A stretch of 64,000 nt of DNA, from positions 62,001 through 126,000 of the forward strand of contig JAIBBE010000233.1 in NCBI GenBank assembly GCA_019694835.1. The letters run 5' to 3'. The notes beneath the pieces were generated by a model that made no database searches, was not told the origin of the DNA, and saw nothing but the letters and a program-made list of their open reading frames with translations. Below, one piece after another: positions 36,236 through 45,307 of this stretch. The DNA comes from Fimbriimonadaceae bacterium (GTDB lineage: Bacteria; Armatimonadota; Fimbriimonadia; Fimbriimonadales; Fimbriimonadaceae). A program made the position numbers and the translations under genes. Numbering within the stretch: the stretch's first letter is position 1; each line of letters starts with the position of its first letter.

Positions 36236-37588
36236 ATGCCCGCAAAACTCCCCGTCGTCGTGATCGTGGGTCGACCCAACGTCGGCAAGAGCACGCTTTT
36301 CAACCGGATCGTCGGACGGCGGGTGGCGGTCGTCGAGGACAGCCCCGGCGTGACCCGCGACCGGCTCTACGCCGAAGCCGAATGGAATGGACGCAAGTTC
36401 ACCCTCGTCGATACCGGCGGCATCCTATTCGGCGACGAAGATCCCCTCGTCGAGCAGATTCGGGTGCAGGCGAACGTCGCCCTCGCCGAGGCTGACGTTG
36501 TGCTCTTCATGACCGACGTGACCGAAGGCGTCACCCCGCCGGACATCGACCTCGCCAATCGCCTGCGCGGCATCAAAAAGCCGGTGATCATCATCGCGAA
36601 CAAGTCCGACAACAAGAGCCGCGCGGAGGCGGTGAGCGAGTTCTATGAGTTGGGGGTGGGCGAGGTCCGGGCCGTTTCCGGTCTGCACGGGCGCGGAGTC
36701 GCCGATATCTTGGACGAAGTCGTCGCCGACTTCCCCAGCCAGAAGGACTTGCCCGAGGAAGCCGAAGAAATCCGGCTCGCGATTGTCGGGAGACCGAATG
36801 TGGGCAAAAGCTCGCTGCTCAACGCTTTCACCGGCGAGGAGCGCGTGATTGTCTCGAACATCCCGGGTACCACCCGCGACGCGATCGACACGCTCATCGA
36901 ATACAAGAACGAGACGTTTCGGCTTATCGACACGGCGGGAATCCGGCGTCGCGGCAAGATTCAGGGAACGGTCGAGTACTACATGGCCCTCCGTGCGACG
37001 ACCGCGATCGAGCGTGCCCAATGCGCCCTGATTGTCGTTGACGGCGAGGAAGGCCTCACCGACGGCGACAAGCGCATCGCCAAGATCGCGCACGACGAGG
37101 GCCGGGCGCTGGTCGTGGCCGTCAACAAATGGGACCTCGTCGAACCGCCCGATGGTCAGCCGCGCATCACACAGTCACCCGAGAAGAAGGCCTTCATCAA
37201 GCAACTTCGCAACGAGCATCCGGAAATTGCCTACGCCAATATCTGCTTCACGAGCGCGAAGGAGAGCGCGGGCTTGGAGCCCGTCTTGGATCGCGTGATT
37301 CAAGCCGTCGACTCGTGGAACATGCGGATTTCGACCGGCCAGCTGAACCGCTTGGTGCAAGACGCCATGTTCGCGCGGCCCTATCACAGCAAGGGCAAGC
37401 AGTTCAAGGTGTATTACGCGACCCAGGTAGCCGCCCGCCCGCCGTCCTTCGTTCTCTTCTGCAATGACCCCGACTTGATGCACTTTTCGTATAAGCGCTA
37501 TCTCGAGAACCAGATTCGCAAGGCGTTTCCCATGGAGGGCACTCCGATCCGAGTCAGCGCAAGGTCGAGCCACAACCGCGAGGAATAA
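36236..37588 (+). CDS. der: Ribosome-assembly GTPase Der (EngA)
   Basis: 450 residues from the ATG at 36236; the frame is open upstream only because it runs through the tandem array. Der acts in maturation of the 50S subunit. Two GTPase domains are in tandem. The first has GRPNVGKST, DTGG and NKSD. The second has GRPNVGKSS, DTAGIRRRG and NKWD, plus TSAKE-like G5 motifs. The C-terminal KH-like domain (about 355-450) ends with the usual TPIRV element. The length is normal. It starts 44 bp after the last unit of the array, so its promoter must lie in or before the repeats. Confidence 0.97.
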   Translation: MPAKLPVVVIVGRPNVGKSTLFNRIVGRRVAVVEDSPGVTRDRLYAEAEWNGRKFTLVDTGGILFGDEDPLVEQIRVQANVALAEADVVLFMTDVTEGVTPPDIDLANRLRGIKKPVIIIANKSDNKSRAEAVSEFYELGVGEVRAVSGLHGRGVADILDEVVADFPSQKDLPEEAEEIRLAIVGRPNVGKSSLLNAFTGEERVIVSNIPGTTRDAIDTLIEYKNETFRLIDTAGIRRRGKIQGTVEYYMALRATTAIERAQCALIVVDGEEGLTDGDKRIAKIAHDEGRALVVAVNKWDLVEPPDGQPRITQSPEKKAFIKQLRNEHPEIAYANICFTSAKESAGLEPVLDRVIQAVDSWNMRISTGQLNRLVQDAMFARPYHSKGKQFKVYYATQVAARPPSFVLFCNDPDLMHFSYKRYLENQIRKAFPMEGTPIRVSARSSHNREE

Positions 37589-37599
37589 AACCCACGGGT

Positions 37600-37672
37600 C
37601 CCGAAGCGACCATGATGCCGATCTGTCGAGCGACCGATTCGACCAAGACGACGTGTTAATGGGCTCGCCCTT
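37600..37672 (-). pseudogene. Remnant of the 5' end of a paralogue of the neighbouring gene
   Basis: Read on the minus strand this segment matches the start region of the gene at 37697-38359 (38310-38379) at about three quarters of positions, including AGCCCAT, GTCGTC and GGTCGAATC. It encodes LVESVARQIGIMVASG against VVESVLRWVGILVALG in the intact gene. It stops at the end of der. Most likely a local duplication was lost down to this piece. Confidence 0.5.
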
Positions 37673-37696
37673 GGGGCAGTTTGCGCGCTTCTGAGC

Positions 37697-38359
37697 CTAT
37701 GGCAACCAACGCAGTTCATTTCTCCGCTGAGGGCGGATCAGGCGAACAATGCCGTCGGCGAAGACGACAAATGCGCCGCCGTGCCGGGACGACAGCCATT
37801 CACTCCCACCGCTCGCACTGGGTTCCCAGGCATCGGCCTCAAAGAAGAGCACAGTATTGGACGGATCGTCGAAGTCCCCAAGCTTCTTCGACGAGACCCC
37901 CGAGTTCATGGCGTAGCTGAACGGCGTCTTCGCTAGCGGACACCTCGTCAATCCGACGCCCGGGTCATAGAGGTTGAGCGCGGCTGACCAATTCTTCGCG
38001 ATCGGGAGTCGGTCGTCCCAGTCATCTGAGTACATTTGGGCGGCGATGCCAAGCCTCTTCAGGTTATAGAGGCAAGTGCTCCGGCCATGGACCGTTCGGC
38101 TCGATGCAAGCACCGGCGCGATAATCGCAGAGCCTGCGAAGGCGAAAAAGACCAGCGAGCCCGTCGACAGGAGGCTCTTGGTCCGCTTGGGTGCGGGACC
38201 TAGTTGGGCAGCACCGATGAGAAGGGCGACGGCAACACCACCCGCGATGGCCGCGAGCAAGGGATTTCCCTCCGTCTTCCCCGGCATGACAAAGCCCGCC
38301 AAGATCGCGCATCCAAGAGCGACCAGAATGCCGACCCACCGAAGCACAGATTCGACCAC
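37697..38359 (-). CDS. Pseudopilin-like H-X-DG membrane protein without a prepilin leader
   Basis: 220 residues from a GTG start. Three hydrophobic helices (LRWVGILVALGCAILAGF, PLLAAIAGGVAVALLIGA and LVFFAFAGSAIIAPVLA) stand in place of the single helix of a prepilin. The soluble part has CLYNLKRLGIAAQMYSDDWD and the C-terminal SRHGGAFVVFADGIVRLI. These are the two conserved stretches of the DUF1559-like, H-X9-DG pseudopilins abundant in Planctomycetota and Armatimonadota; here the histidine-to-DG distance is one residue shorter. Its function is unknown and no secretion genes are adjacent. Confidence 0.75.
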   Translation of the reverse strand: MVESVLRWVGILVALGCAILAGFVMPGKTEGNPLLAAIAGGVAVALLIGAAQLGPAPKRTKSLLSTGSLVFFAFAGSAIIAPVLASSRTVHGRSTCLYNLKRLGIAAQMYSDDWDDRLPIAKNWSAALNLYDPGVGLTRCPLAKTPFSYAMNSGVSSKKLGDFDDPSNTVLFFEADAWEPSASGGSEWLSSRHGGAFVVFADGIVRLIRPQRRNELRWLP

Positions 38360-38405
38360 GACGACTTAGTATGGGCTCATGGTGTCCCTTCGCTATACTA
38401 GCTTC

Positions 38406-38600
38406 ATGGGCGACTTGGACCGCATACACCTAGACCCGGCCATCATGGGTGGCAAGCCCTGCGCTAAGGGAGCACGCGTGACCGTAGGTACCATCGTCGG
38501 GCTGTTTGCCGTGGGTCACGACATGCGGCGTATTCTCGAACTCTATCCGTACCTCACGGAAGCTGACGTACGGCAGGCCGCTCAGTACTTGAGGCAATGA
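38406..38600 (+). CDS. DUF433-family protein (putative antitoxin)
   Basis: 64 residues from the ATG at 38406; an ATG 27 bp upstream is possible, but conservation starts at GDLDRIHLDP. The sequence has the DUF433 core: IMGGKPCAKGARVTVGTIVG, then GHDMRRILELYPYLTEADV. DUF433 proteins are small winged-helix-like proteins, often the antitoxin partner of a PIN-like (DUF5615) toxin. No such toxin gene follows; instead, the next gene starts within its stop codon (ATGA overlap) and encodes an exported beta-helix protein. TATACT at 38393 might be a -10 box. Confidence 0.8.
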   Translation: MGDLDRIHLDPAIMGGKPCAKGARVTVGTIVGLFAVGHDMRRILELYPYLTEADVRQAAQYLRQ

Positions 38601-39736
38601 ACGTCGCCCTCGTCCTCTTCGCTCTCCAGCCACCGCAAGTGATCGTCGCAAACCTGCCCGAACTTCGCAGCGCCGCGATGAATGCCAAGCCCGGAACGAC
38701 TGTCTTGGTCAAATCCGGTGACTACCAAGGCGGCCTCTACCTCTCTGACCTCCACGGACAATCCGGTAAGCCGATCACTATCGCGGGCCAAGACCCGAAA
38801 AACCCGCCCAGGTTCACGGGTGGCGGGGGAGTTCAGTTCAGCAAGGTCAGCCACCTCGAACTTCGAGACCTGCGTATCCAGAACATCACCGCCAACGGCC
38901 TCAACATCGATGACGGCGGAGAGCTAACCAAGCCGTCGCACCACGTCACCCTCAAACGAATCCACGTCAGCGACCTCCCCAAGGGCAACCACGATGGCAT
39001 CAAGCTGTCGGGCCTCAAGGACTTTCGGGTCGAAGACTGCACCGTCGAGCGGTGGGGTGGGTCGGGGATTGATATGGTCGGGTGCCATCAGGGCGTCATC
39101 GAGGGATGCGTGTTTCGCGACGGCGGCGACAGCGGGGTTCAGGCGAAAGGCGGATCGAGTGAAATCGTGGTCCGCACCAGCCGATTCAAGGACTTCGGCC
39201 AGCGCGGCGTCAATCTCGGCGGAAGCACCGGCGCGGACTACTTCCGACCGCCGCTCGCCGCGATGCCGAAAGACGGGAAGTTCGAAGCCCGCAACCTTCG
39301 AGTAGAGGGTTGCACCTTCGTCGGCGGCGTGGCTCCGTTCGCTTTTGTCGGAGTGGATGGGGCGACGGCTCGGTTCAGCACGATTATCGATCCGGGCAAG
39401 TGGGTCATGCGCATCTTGCAAGAGACCCGAACTGAGGGATTCCTGCCCTCTCGGAACGGAATCTTCACCGACAATCTCGTAATCTTCAGTTCGACTGGCT
39501 GGTCGGAAGGTGGGGTCAACGTCGGCCCCGGCACCCAGCCCGACAGCTTCCAGTTCGCGCGCAACTTCTGGTTCTGCCGTGACAACCCGACCCGAAGCAC
39601 CCCGCGCCTGCCCACGTCCGAGAAGGAGGGCGTATACGGTAAAGACCCCCTGATCAAGGTCGATGCCGAAGGCCGCGTTACGGTCCCGGCGTCCAGCCCA
39701 GCCGCCGGATTCGGCTCGGGCGCGTACCGACGCTGA
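38597..39736 (+). CDS. Exported right-handed beta-helix protein
   Basis: 379 residues. The short leader MNVALVLFALQPPQV may be a signal. Repeating beta-helix turns follow: VLVKSGDYQGGLYLSD, KPITIAGQDP, then HVTLKRIHVSD, FRVEDCTVERWGGSGIDMVG, GVIEGCVFRDGGDSGVQAKG and FKDFGQRGVNLGG. This is the fold of chondroitinase B, alginate and pectate lyases. The lyase catalytic Lys/Arg pair could not be assigned, so it may be an enzyme on a polyuronide or a non-catalytic binder. The start overlaps the DUF433 stop by 4 bp. Confidence 0.8.
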   Translation: MNVALVLFALQPPQVIVANLPELRSAAMNAKPGTTVLVKSGDYQGGLYLSDLHGQSGKPITIAGQDPKNPPRFTGGGGVQFSKVSHLELRDLRIQNITANGLNIDDGGELTKPSHHVTLKRIHVSDLPKGNHDGIKLSGLKDFRVEDCTVERWGGSGIDMVGCHQGVIEGCVFRDGGDSGVQAKGGSSEIVVRTSRFKDFGQRGVNLGGSTGADYFRPPLAAMPKDGKFEARNLRVEGCTFVGGVAPFAFVGVDGATARFSTIIDPGKWVMRILQETRTEGFLPSRNGIFTDNLVIFSSTGWSEGGVNVGPGTQPDSFQFARNFWFCRDNPTRSTPRLPTSEKEGVYGKDPLIKVDAEGRVTVPASSPAAGFGSGAYRR

Positions 39737-39755
39737 CGAGGGGTAAGGTTCAGGC

Positions 39756-42359
39756 GTGGAAGACGCGAAGAAACTCGTCCTGATCGACGGCTACAGCCTG
39801 CTGTACCGGGCCTTCTTCGCGACGCGAATGCTCAGCACGAGCGACGGACGGCCGACGAACGCGCTGTTCGCCTTCACCAGCATGCTCTTCCTTCTCCTCG
39901 AACAAGAGAAGCCCGACGCCATCGTCGTCGCGATGGACGCGCCGGGCAAGACCTTTCGCCACGCCGAATACGCCGAGTACAAGGGCACGCGCCGCGAAAT
40001 GCCGCCCGAATTGCAAGTCCAGATGCCGGTCGCGCGGGAGCTGATCGCTGGGCTCCACATCCCGCTGATCGAGCTCACCGGATACGAGGCTGACGACATC
40101 GTCGGCACGCTCTCACGCCTCGGCGAGGAGAACGGCTACACGACCCTGATTGTCACCGGCGACCTCGACTCGCTCCAGCTCGTCGACGACTGGGTTTCGG
40201 TCATGACGAACAAGCAGGGCGTGACCGACACCGTCGTCTACGACCCCGAAAGAGTCCGCCAGCGCTATGGATTCGAGCCCACGCTACTCCCCGATTACAA
40301 GTCCATCGTCGGCGACACCTCGGATAACATCCCCGGCGTCCCCGGCATCGGCGAGAAGGGCGCGACGACCCTCATCCAGCGCTTCGGCACCATCGAGACC
40401 ATGCTGGAGCGCTTCGACGAGGTCGAGGACAAGCTCAAGAAGAAGATCGAGCCAGTCAAGGAGCAGATGATCAAGTCGAAGTGGCTCGCGACCATCGACC
40501 GCCACGCGCCAATCGAGTTCGACTTCAAGCCCTACCATGTGACCGAAGAAGGCCTCGAACACACGCGCTCCGTCCTCGATTCGCTCGAATTCAAGAGCCA
40601 CATCCGCCGCCTCACCCCGATCATGTCGCCGTACTTGGAAGGCGTTGACCGCGGGACTCACAAGGTAGTTGAGGTCGTCTCCGAGCGCCTCGAACCGACA
40701 CTTGAAGCCGATGTCGAGAACTACGACGACCTCGTGTTTTGGGTCGGTGACGGACCCTACGCCGCGATCCTCGCACCGGAGATTGGGCAGGCGTCGATGT
40801 TCGAGGACTCCAAGGCCGAGTCTGCCTTGCTCGCGGTCGGAACCGAGGTGCGCCGAGTTCCGCGCGATCTGTTCTTCCGGCTTTTCGAGTCCAACCCTGG
40901 CGCGGCGATTCTGCACGATTCGAAGCCGTTCTTCAAGTCAATCCCGGCCACGATGACCCCGGCACGGTTCGACTCGATGCTCGCAGGATATGTCTTGCAG
41001 TCCGGGCGGACCAGCTACTCGCTGCGCGACTTGGCCCAGGCGTACCTCGACTACGCCGCGCCCGACACGCCCGAGCAGCAGGTAGCGGCGCTCTCGCTGC
41101 TCGAAGCCCCGATGCGCGAACGGCTGGGCAAAGAGGGGCAGACGAAGGTCCTCGACGAGATCGAGAACCCGCTCGTGCCGATCCTGGCAGAGATGGAGAT
41201 GTGCGGCATCCAGGTTGATCGCGGATTCTTTGAGGAGTTCTCCAAATCGCTGCAAGTTGAAATAGAGAAAACCCAGGCGATTATCTTCGAGATGGCGGGT
41301 CAGGAGTTCCTCATCGCCTCGCCCAAGCAGCTTGGAGAGGTCCTGTTCGAGAAGCTCGAACTCCCCGGCGGCAAGAAGACCAAGACGGGCTATGCAACCG
41401 GCGCGGAAGTCCTGCAGCTGATGGCTCCCGCCTATCCGATCTGCAGTGAGGTCCTGACTTGGCGCGAACTGACCAAGCTCAAATCGACTTACTCCGACGC
41501 CCTGCCCAAGATGATCGGGCCGGACCATCGCATCCACACGAACTACAGCCAGACCGTCGCCGCAACCGGGCGGCTAAGCAGCAACGAGCCGAACCTGCAG
41601 AACATCCCGATCCGCACCGAACTGGGGCGCCAGATCCGCAAGGCATTCGTTGCCGCGCCCGGCTACCGACTCGGCTCGTTCGACTACTCGCAGATCGAAC
41701 TCAGACTCCTCGCACATCTCTGCAACGATGAGGTCCTCGTCGACGCGTTCCAAAAGCGGATCGACGTCCACGCGGTGACGGCGGGGCTGATGTTCAATTT
41801 GAAGCCGGAGGAAGTAAGCAAGGAGCAGAGGCGCTTGGCGAAGATGCTCAACTACGCGGTGCTTTACGGCGTCACCGACTTCGGCCTCGCCAACCAGCTT
41901 GGCGGCGGGTTCAGCGTTTCGGAGGCGAAAGCGCTGATCACCCAGTACTTCGAACGCTTCCCAAGCGTGAAGGAATTCACGAACAAGGTCATCCAAGAAG
42001 CGCGCTCGACCGGATTTACGACCACGATGTCCGGACGTCGCCGCTACTTCCCCGACATCCACGCCGCGAATCGGAACGAGCGGATGTATGCCGAGCGCCA
42101 AGCCGTCAACGCCCCAATCCAAGGCGCCGCCGCCGACATGATCAAGATCGCGATGATCCACGTCCGCAAGCTCCTGGGTGCCTCAGCGACGCGCATGCTG
42201 CTTCAGGTTCACGACGAGTTGGTCTTCGAGATGGCAGACGACGGCGACGCCCTGATCACACCGGTTCGCGAAGCGATGGAAGACGCCCTGCCGCTCGACG
42301 TGCCCGTTGAGGTTGATGCCAAGGTCGGCGTCAACTGGGGCGAGATGACCGTCGTCTAA
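39756..42359 (+). CDS. polA: DNA polymerase I
   Basis: 867 residues from a GTG start. The N-terminal 5'-3' exonuclease starts LVLIDGYSLLYRAFFA and contains ITGYEADDIVGTL-like acidic motifs and GDTSDNIPGVPGIGEKGATT. The middle domain (about 320-460) lacks the DxE proofreading motif, so the 3'-5' exonuclease is inactive. The polymerase domain has motif A DYSQIELR, motif B RRLAKMLNYAVLYG and motif C QVHDELVFE. The O-helix residue after Asn is Tyr instead of the Phe found in Escherichia coli (762) and Taq (667). It replaces RNA primers and fills repair gaps. Confidence 0.97.
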   Translation: MEDAKKLVLIDGYSLLYRAFFATRMLSTSDGRPTNALFAFTSMLFLLLEQEKPDAIVVAMDAPGKTFRHAEYAEYKGTRREMPPELQVQMPVARELIAGLHIPLIELTGYEADDIVGTLSRLGEENGYTTLIVTGDLDSLQLVDDWVSVMTNKQGVTDTVVYDPERVRQRYGFEPTLLPDYKSIVGDTSDNIPGVPGIGEKGATTLIQRFGTIETMLERFDEVEDKLKKKIEPVKEQMIKSKWLATIDRHAPIEFDFKPYHVTEEGLEHTRSVLDSLEFKSHIRRLTPIMSPYLEGVDRGTHKVVEVVSERLEPTLEADVENYDDLVFWVGDGPYAAILAPEIGQASMFEDSKAESALLAVGTEVRRVPRDLFFRLFESNPGAAILHDSKPFFKSIPATMTPARFDSMLAGYVLQSGRTSYSLRDLAQAYLDYAAPDTPEQQVAALSLLEAPMRERLGKEGQTKVLDEIENPLVPILAEMEMCGIQVDRGFFEEFSKSLQVEIEKTQAIIFEMAGQEFLIASPKQLGEVLFEKLELPGGKKTKTGYATGAEVLQLMAPAYPICSEVLTWRELTKLKSTYSDALPKMIGPDHRIHTNYSQTVAATGRLSSNEPNLQNIPIRTELGRQIRKAFVAAPGYRLGSFDYSQIELRLLAHLCNDEVLVDAFQKRIDVHAVTAGLMFNLKPEEVSKEQRRLAKMLNYAVLYGVTDFGLANQLGGGFSVSEAKALITQYFERFPSVKEFTNKVIQEARSTGFTTTMSGRRRYFPDIHAANRNERMYAERQAVNAPIQGAAADMIKIAMIHVRKLLGASATRMLLQVHDELVFEMADDGDALITPVREAMEDALPLDVPVEVDAKVGVNWGEMTVV

Positions 42360-42361
42360 CC

Positions 42362-42431
42362 GTACCGCTGGCGTCCCGCCGGCACTGTTGAAGCTGCACG
42401 TTGGGGGATGCCGGCGGGACGCCAGCGGTAC
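42362..42431. repeat. Palindromic repeat family D (possible bidirectional terminator)
   Basis: Arms 42362-42384 and 42409-42431 are perfect 23-bp inverses; the arm core is CCGCTGGCGTCCCGCCGGCA. The 24-nt centre is unpaired. It starts 3 bp after the polA stop. The right arm sequence also occurs in each A-type unit of the tandem array (35517-36192) and, degenerate, at 63117-63140. Confidence 0.9.
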
Positions 42432-42461
42432 TGGAAAGGCGACCACTCCGTTTCAACCTAT

Positions 42462-42487
42462 GCATCCATCCACCCACGGATGGATGC
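42462..42487. repeat. Hairpin repeat family C, copy 3
   Basis: GCATCCATCC (42462-42471) and GGATGGATGC (42478-42487) pair perfectly around ACCCAC. It follows family D by 30 bp and lies 14 bp from the 3' end of ctaF, between convergent genes. Confidence 0.85.
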
Positions 42488-42500
42488 CCGCCCCGGCCAC

Positions 42501-42893
42501 TTACTCGGTCTTCATGACTTCGGCATCGGCCGCAGGCGGCTTGTAGACGCCGCGGGGGAGAGCGTTGGGGGCTTCTTTCTCCCAACCCGCGACGGGCTCC
42601 CAACCACGCGTGACGTAGTCGCAGTACATCACGAACATCAGGAAGAACCAGGTAAAGCCGGCGTAGGCCCACATCTTGATCAGCTTCGTTCCGTACTTGA
42701 CGCCCATGAAGTAGGCGACGACGAGGGTCGCTTTTGCAATCGCGATCGTGAGCGCGATCGCGTTGTTGACGTGACTGCTTCCCGTGGGATACTTGGCTGC
42801 AAGCAACGTTAAGATCATTCCGAGAATGAGTAAGGCTAAGACCCTAGCGTAGGTCGAGATCGGGACGATGTGGTGTGCGTGTGATTCGCTCAT
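42501..42893 (-). CDS. ctaF: Cytochrome c oxidase subunit IV
   Basis: 130 residues with three hydrophobic helices (VLALLILGMILTLLAA, NAIALTIAIAKATLVVAYFM and WAYAGFTWFFLMFVMYC) in the order typical of the prokaryotic subunit IV family. The helix with IAKATLVVAYFMGVKYG is the family signature. It is an accessory subunit in the oxidase complex of the inner membrane. It is last in the respiratory operon, 4 bp after ctaE. Confidence 0.85.
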   Translation of the reverse strand: MSESHAHHIVPISTYARVLALLILGMILTLLAAKYPTGSSHVNNAIALTIAIAKATLVVAYFMGVKYGTKLIKMWAYAGFTWFFLMFVMYCDYVTRGWEPVAGWEKEAPNALPRGVYKPPAADAEVMKTE

Positions 42894-42897
42894 GGTG

Positions 42898-43632
42898 TTA
42901 GCGTGGGATCAGATAGAACAGCGGGAAGAGGAAAATCCAGACAAGGTCGACGAAGTGCCAATACAGGCCGACCATTTCGGTGTTGACGTAGTCCTGGGCC
43001 GAATGGGTTTTCTTCCAGTGCAGATACATCAAGGCCCCAATGATCAGCATGCCGACGATAACGTGGATCGCGTGGAGTCCGGTCAGCGTGAAGTACATGC
43101 TGAAGAAGAGGTGGGCGATTCCCTCAGGGACGGCGGCGACAGCAGCGTCACCGTGGGCGGCCGTGACGGATTCCAGATTCCAGGTGAAGTTCCGGTCGGG
43201 AAGCAGTCCATGGCTGATCTTCGGCGACCATTCGAATACCCACTTGATGACCAAGAACGCGGCGGCACAGATCTGGACCAAGGCTAGGTTCGCCAGGACC
43301 TTCTTGTGGTCCTTCTTCTGGGCGAAGTGCACGGCGAGGGCCATCGCGAAGCTGCTGATGAGCAGGATCGTCGTGTTAATACCGCCCCAGAGCGGACTGA
43401 GCAGCCGGTGGGCCTCATAGAATTCGGGCTGATACTTCCAGCGGTAGATGCTGTACATCACGAACAGCACGCCGAAGAACATGATTTCCGTGACGAGGAA
43501 AGCCCACATGCCGACGACGTAGCATTCGGTCTGCTGCTCCATGTCCTCATACTGGTGCTTCAGGAGCGGATCGTGGCCGTGGCCATGATCGTGCGACGCC
43601 GGGGCATGACTGGACTGGGTCGTGATATCCAT
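42898..43632 (-). CDS. ctaE: Cytochrome c oxidase subunit III
   Basis: 244 residues from the ATG at 43632; the frame is open upstream through the ctaD end, but the conserved protein starts here. The His-rich N-terminus (HDHGHGHD) is followed by seven hydrophobic helices. Family motifs include [44 protein letters not shown] and [18 protein letters not shown]. Subunit III stabilises subunit I and helps supply protons and oxygen. It starts 4 bp after ctaD. Confidence 0.95.
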   Translation of the reverse strand: MDITTQSSHAPASHDHGHGHDPLLKHQYEDMEQQTECYVVGMWAFLVTEIMFFGVLFVMYSIYRWKYQPEFYEAHRLLSPLWGGINTTILLISSFAMALAVHFAQKKDHKKVLANLALVQICAAAFLVIKWVFEWSPKISHGLLPDRNFTWNLESVTAAHGDAAVAAVPEGIAHLFFSMYFTLTGLHAIHVIVGMLIIGALMYLHWKKTHSAQDYVNTEMVGLYWHFVDLVWIFLFPLFYLIPR

Positions 43633-43636
43633 GATC

Positions 43637-45307
43637 TTAGAGGGCTCCCTTGACCGCGACCGGCTCCTCTTCGTAGAGGGCGGCGTCAGCTTCGGAGTCA
43701 TAGTCGTAGGCCTCTTCGGTCACGACCGGGGTCTCGTAGAAGTTGTAAGTCGGCGGGGGCGAGTCGGTCTCCCATTCGAGGCCTTTGGCGCCCCATGGGT
43801 TCGGGCCAGCCTTTTCGCCGTTCTTGAGCGACGACGTCAAATAGAACGCGGGCAGAAGCAGTCCGATCGCCAGGAACGAGGCTCCCGCCGTCGAGAGGAT
43901 GTGCCAGATCTGCCAGCTTGGCTCGAAATAGTAGTAGTGCCAGCGGCGCGGCATACCGAGGTACCCGACGATGAACTGCGGCATGAACGTGAGGTTGAAG
44001 CCGAGGAACGTGATGAACGCCCCGATTTTGCCCCAAGTGTCGTTGTACATCCGCCCGAACATCTTCGGCCACCAGAAGTGCAGGCCGCCGAGGAAAGCCA
44101 GCAGCGTTCCGCCGACCATGACGTAGTGGAAGTGAGCGACGATGAAGTAGGTGCCGGTGAGGTGGACGTCGGTCGAGAGCGAGGCGAGGTACATGCCGGT
44201 CAAGCCACCAATCACGAAGAGGCCGATGAAGCCGAGGGCATAAAACATCGGGGTCGTGAAGTGGATCGAGCCCTTGTACATCGTCGCGGTCCAGTTAAAG
44301 ACCTTGACCGCCGACGGAATCGCCACCAAGAAGCTGGCAAACGAGAAGACAATCCCCTGGTACATCGACTGGCTCGAAACCACCATGTGGTGGCCCCAGA
44401 CGATGAAGCCCAAGCCTGCGATAGCCAGGGACGACATGGCGACGAATTCGTAGCCAAAGATGCGCCGTCGCGAGAAGCACGCGATGAGTTCCGAAACGAC
44501 GCCCATCGCCGGCAGAATCATGATGTAGACGGCGGGGTGCGAGTAGAACCAGAACATGTGCTGGAACAGCACCGGGTCGCCGCCGAGTTCGGGGCTGAAG
44601 ACGCCGACGCCGAACGCGCGCTCGACGATGACGAGGCCGAGGGTGATGGCGACAACGGGCGTGCCAAGCATGATGATCACGCTCGTCGCGTAAGTTGCCC
44701 ATGCGAAGAGCGGTAGCCTGAACCACGTCAACCCAGGAGCCCGCATCTTGTGGATGGTGACGATGAAGTTCAAACCCGTCGCAATCGAGGAGAAGCCCGC
44801 GATGAATGCGCCGAGCAAGGTGACCGTAACCTGTGAGCTGCTGTAGAGCGACGAATAGGGCGTGTAGAACGTCCAGCCCGTATCGACGCCACCCATGAGC
44901 TGTCCGGCGATGGCAAAGCACCCGCCGATCATGTACAGGTACCAACTCAAAAGGTTCAAGCGTGGAAAGGCGAGATCTCTCGCCCCAACCATCAGAGGTA
45001 ATACGAAGTTCCCGAGCACGGCAGGGATCGCCGGGATCAGGAAGAAAAAGATCATGATGATGCCGTGGGCAGAGAAGACCTTGTTGTAGGTCTCCGACGT
45101 CAGGAACGTGCCCTGCGGCGAGGTCAACTCCAACCGGATCAGCGAGGCCATCACGCTGCCCAGGAAGAAGAAGAACGAGACGCCGATCAAGTACATCACG
45201 GCGATGCGCTTGTGGTCACCCGTCAGCAGCCACGAGGAAATCGTGTGCTTGACGTTGAGGTAGTTCGTGCGCGGGGCTTCGACGGTGGCGTCAGCGACGG
45301 CGCTCAT
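43637..45307 (-). CDS. ctaD: Cytochrome c oxidase subunit I, A2 type
   Basis: 556 residues with 12 or more helices. The heme-copper centre is shown by [18 protein letters not shown] (copper-ligand His with the crosslinked Tyr), [10 protein letters not shown] (two copper ligands) and [11 protein letters not shown] (heme ligands). The YSHPAVY motif replaces the HPEVY of A1 oxidases, which marks the A2, caa3-like class. The enzyme reduces oxygen to water and pumps protons in the inner membrane. Its ATG overlaps the ctaC stop by 4 bp. The C-terminal 45 residues are acidic and extra-membranous. Confidence 0.97.
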   Translation of the reverse strand: MSAVADATVEAPRTNYLNVKHTISSWLLTGDHKRIAVMYLIGVSFFFFLGSVMASLIRLELTSPQGTFLTSETYNKVFSAHGIIMIFFFLIPAIPAVLGNFVLPLMVGARDLAFPRLNLLSWYLYMIGGCFAIAGQLMGGVDTGWTFYTPYSSLYSSSQVTVTLLGAFIAGFSSIATGLNFIVTIHKMRAPGLTWFRLPLFAWATYATSVIIMLGTPVVAITLGLVIVERAFGVGVFSPELGGDPVLFQHMFWFYSHPAVYIMILPAMGVVSELIACFSRRRIFGYEFVAMSSLAIAGLGFIVWGHHMVVSSQSMYQGIVFSFASFLVAIPSAVKVFNWTATMYKGSIHFTTPMFYALGFIGLFVIGGLTGMYLASLSTDVHLTGTYFIVAHFHYVMVGGTLLAFLGGLHFWWPKMFGRMYNDTWGKIGAFITFLGFNLTFMPQFIVGYLGMPRRWHYYYFEPSWQIWHILSTAGASFLAIGLLLPAFYLTSSLKNGEKAGPNPWGAKGLEWETDSPPPTYNFYETPVVTEEAYDYDSEADAALYEEEPVAVKGAL

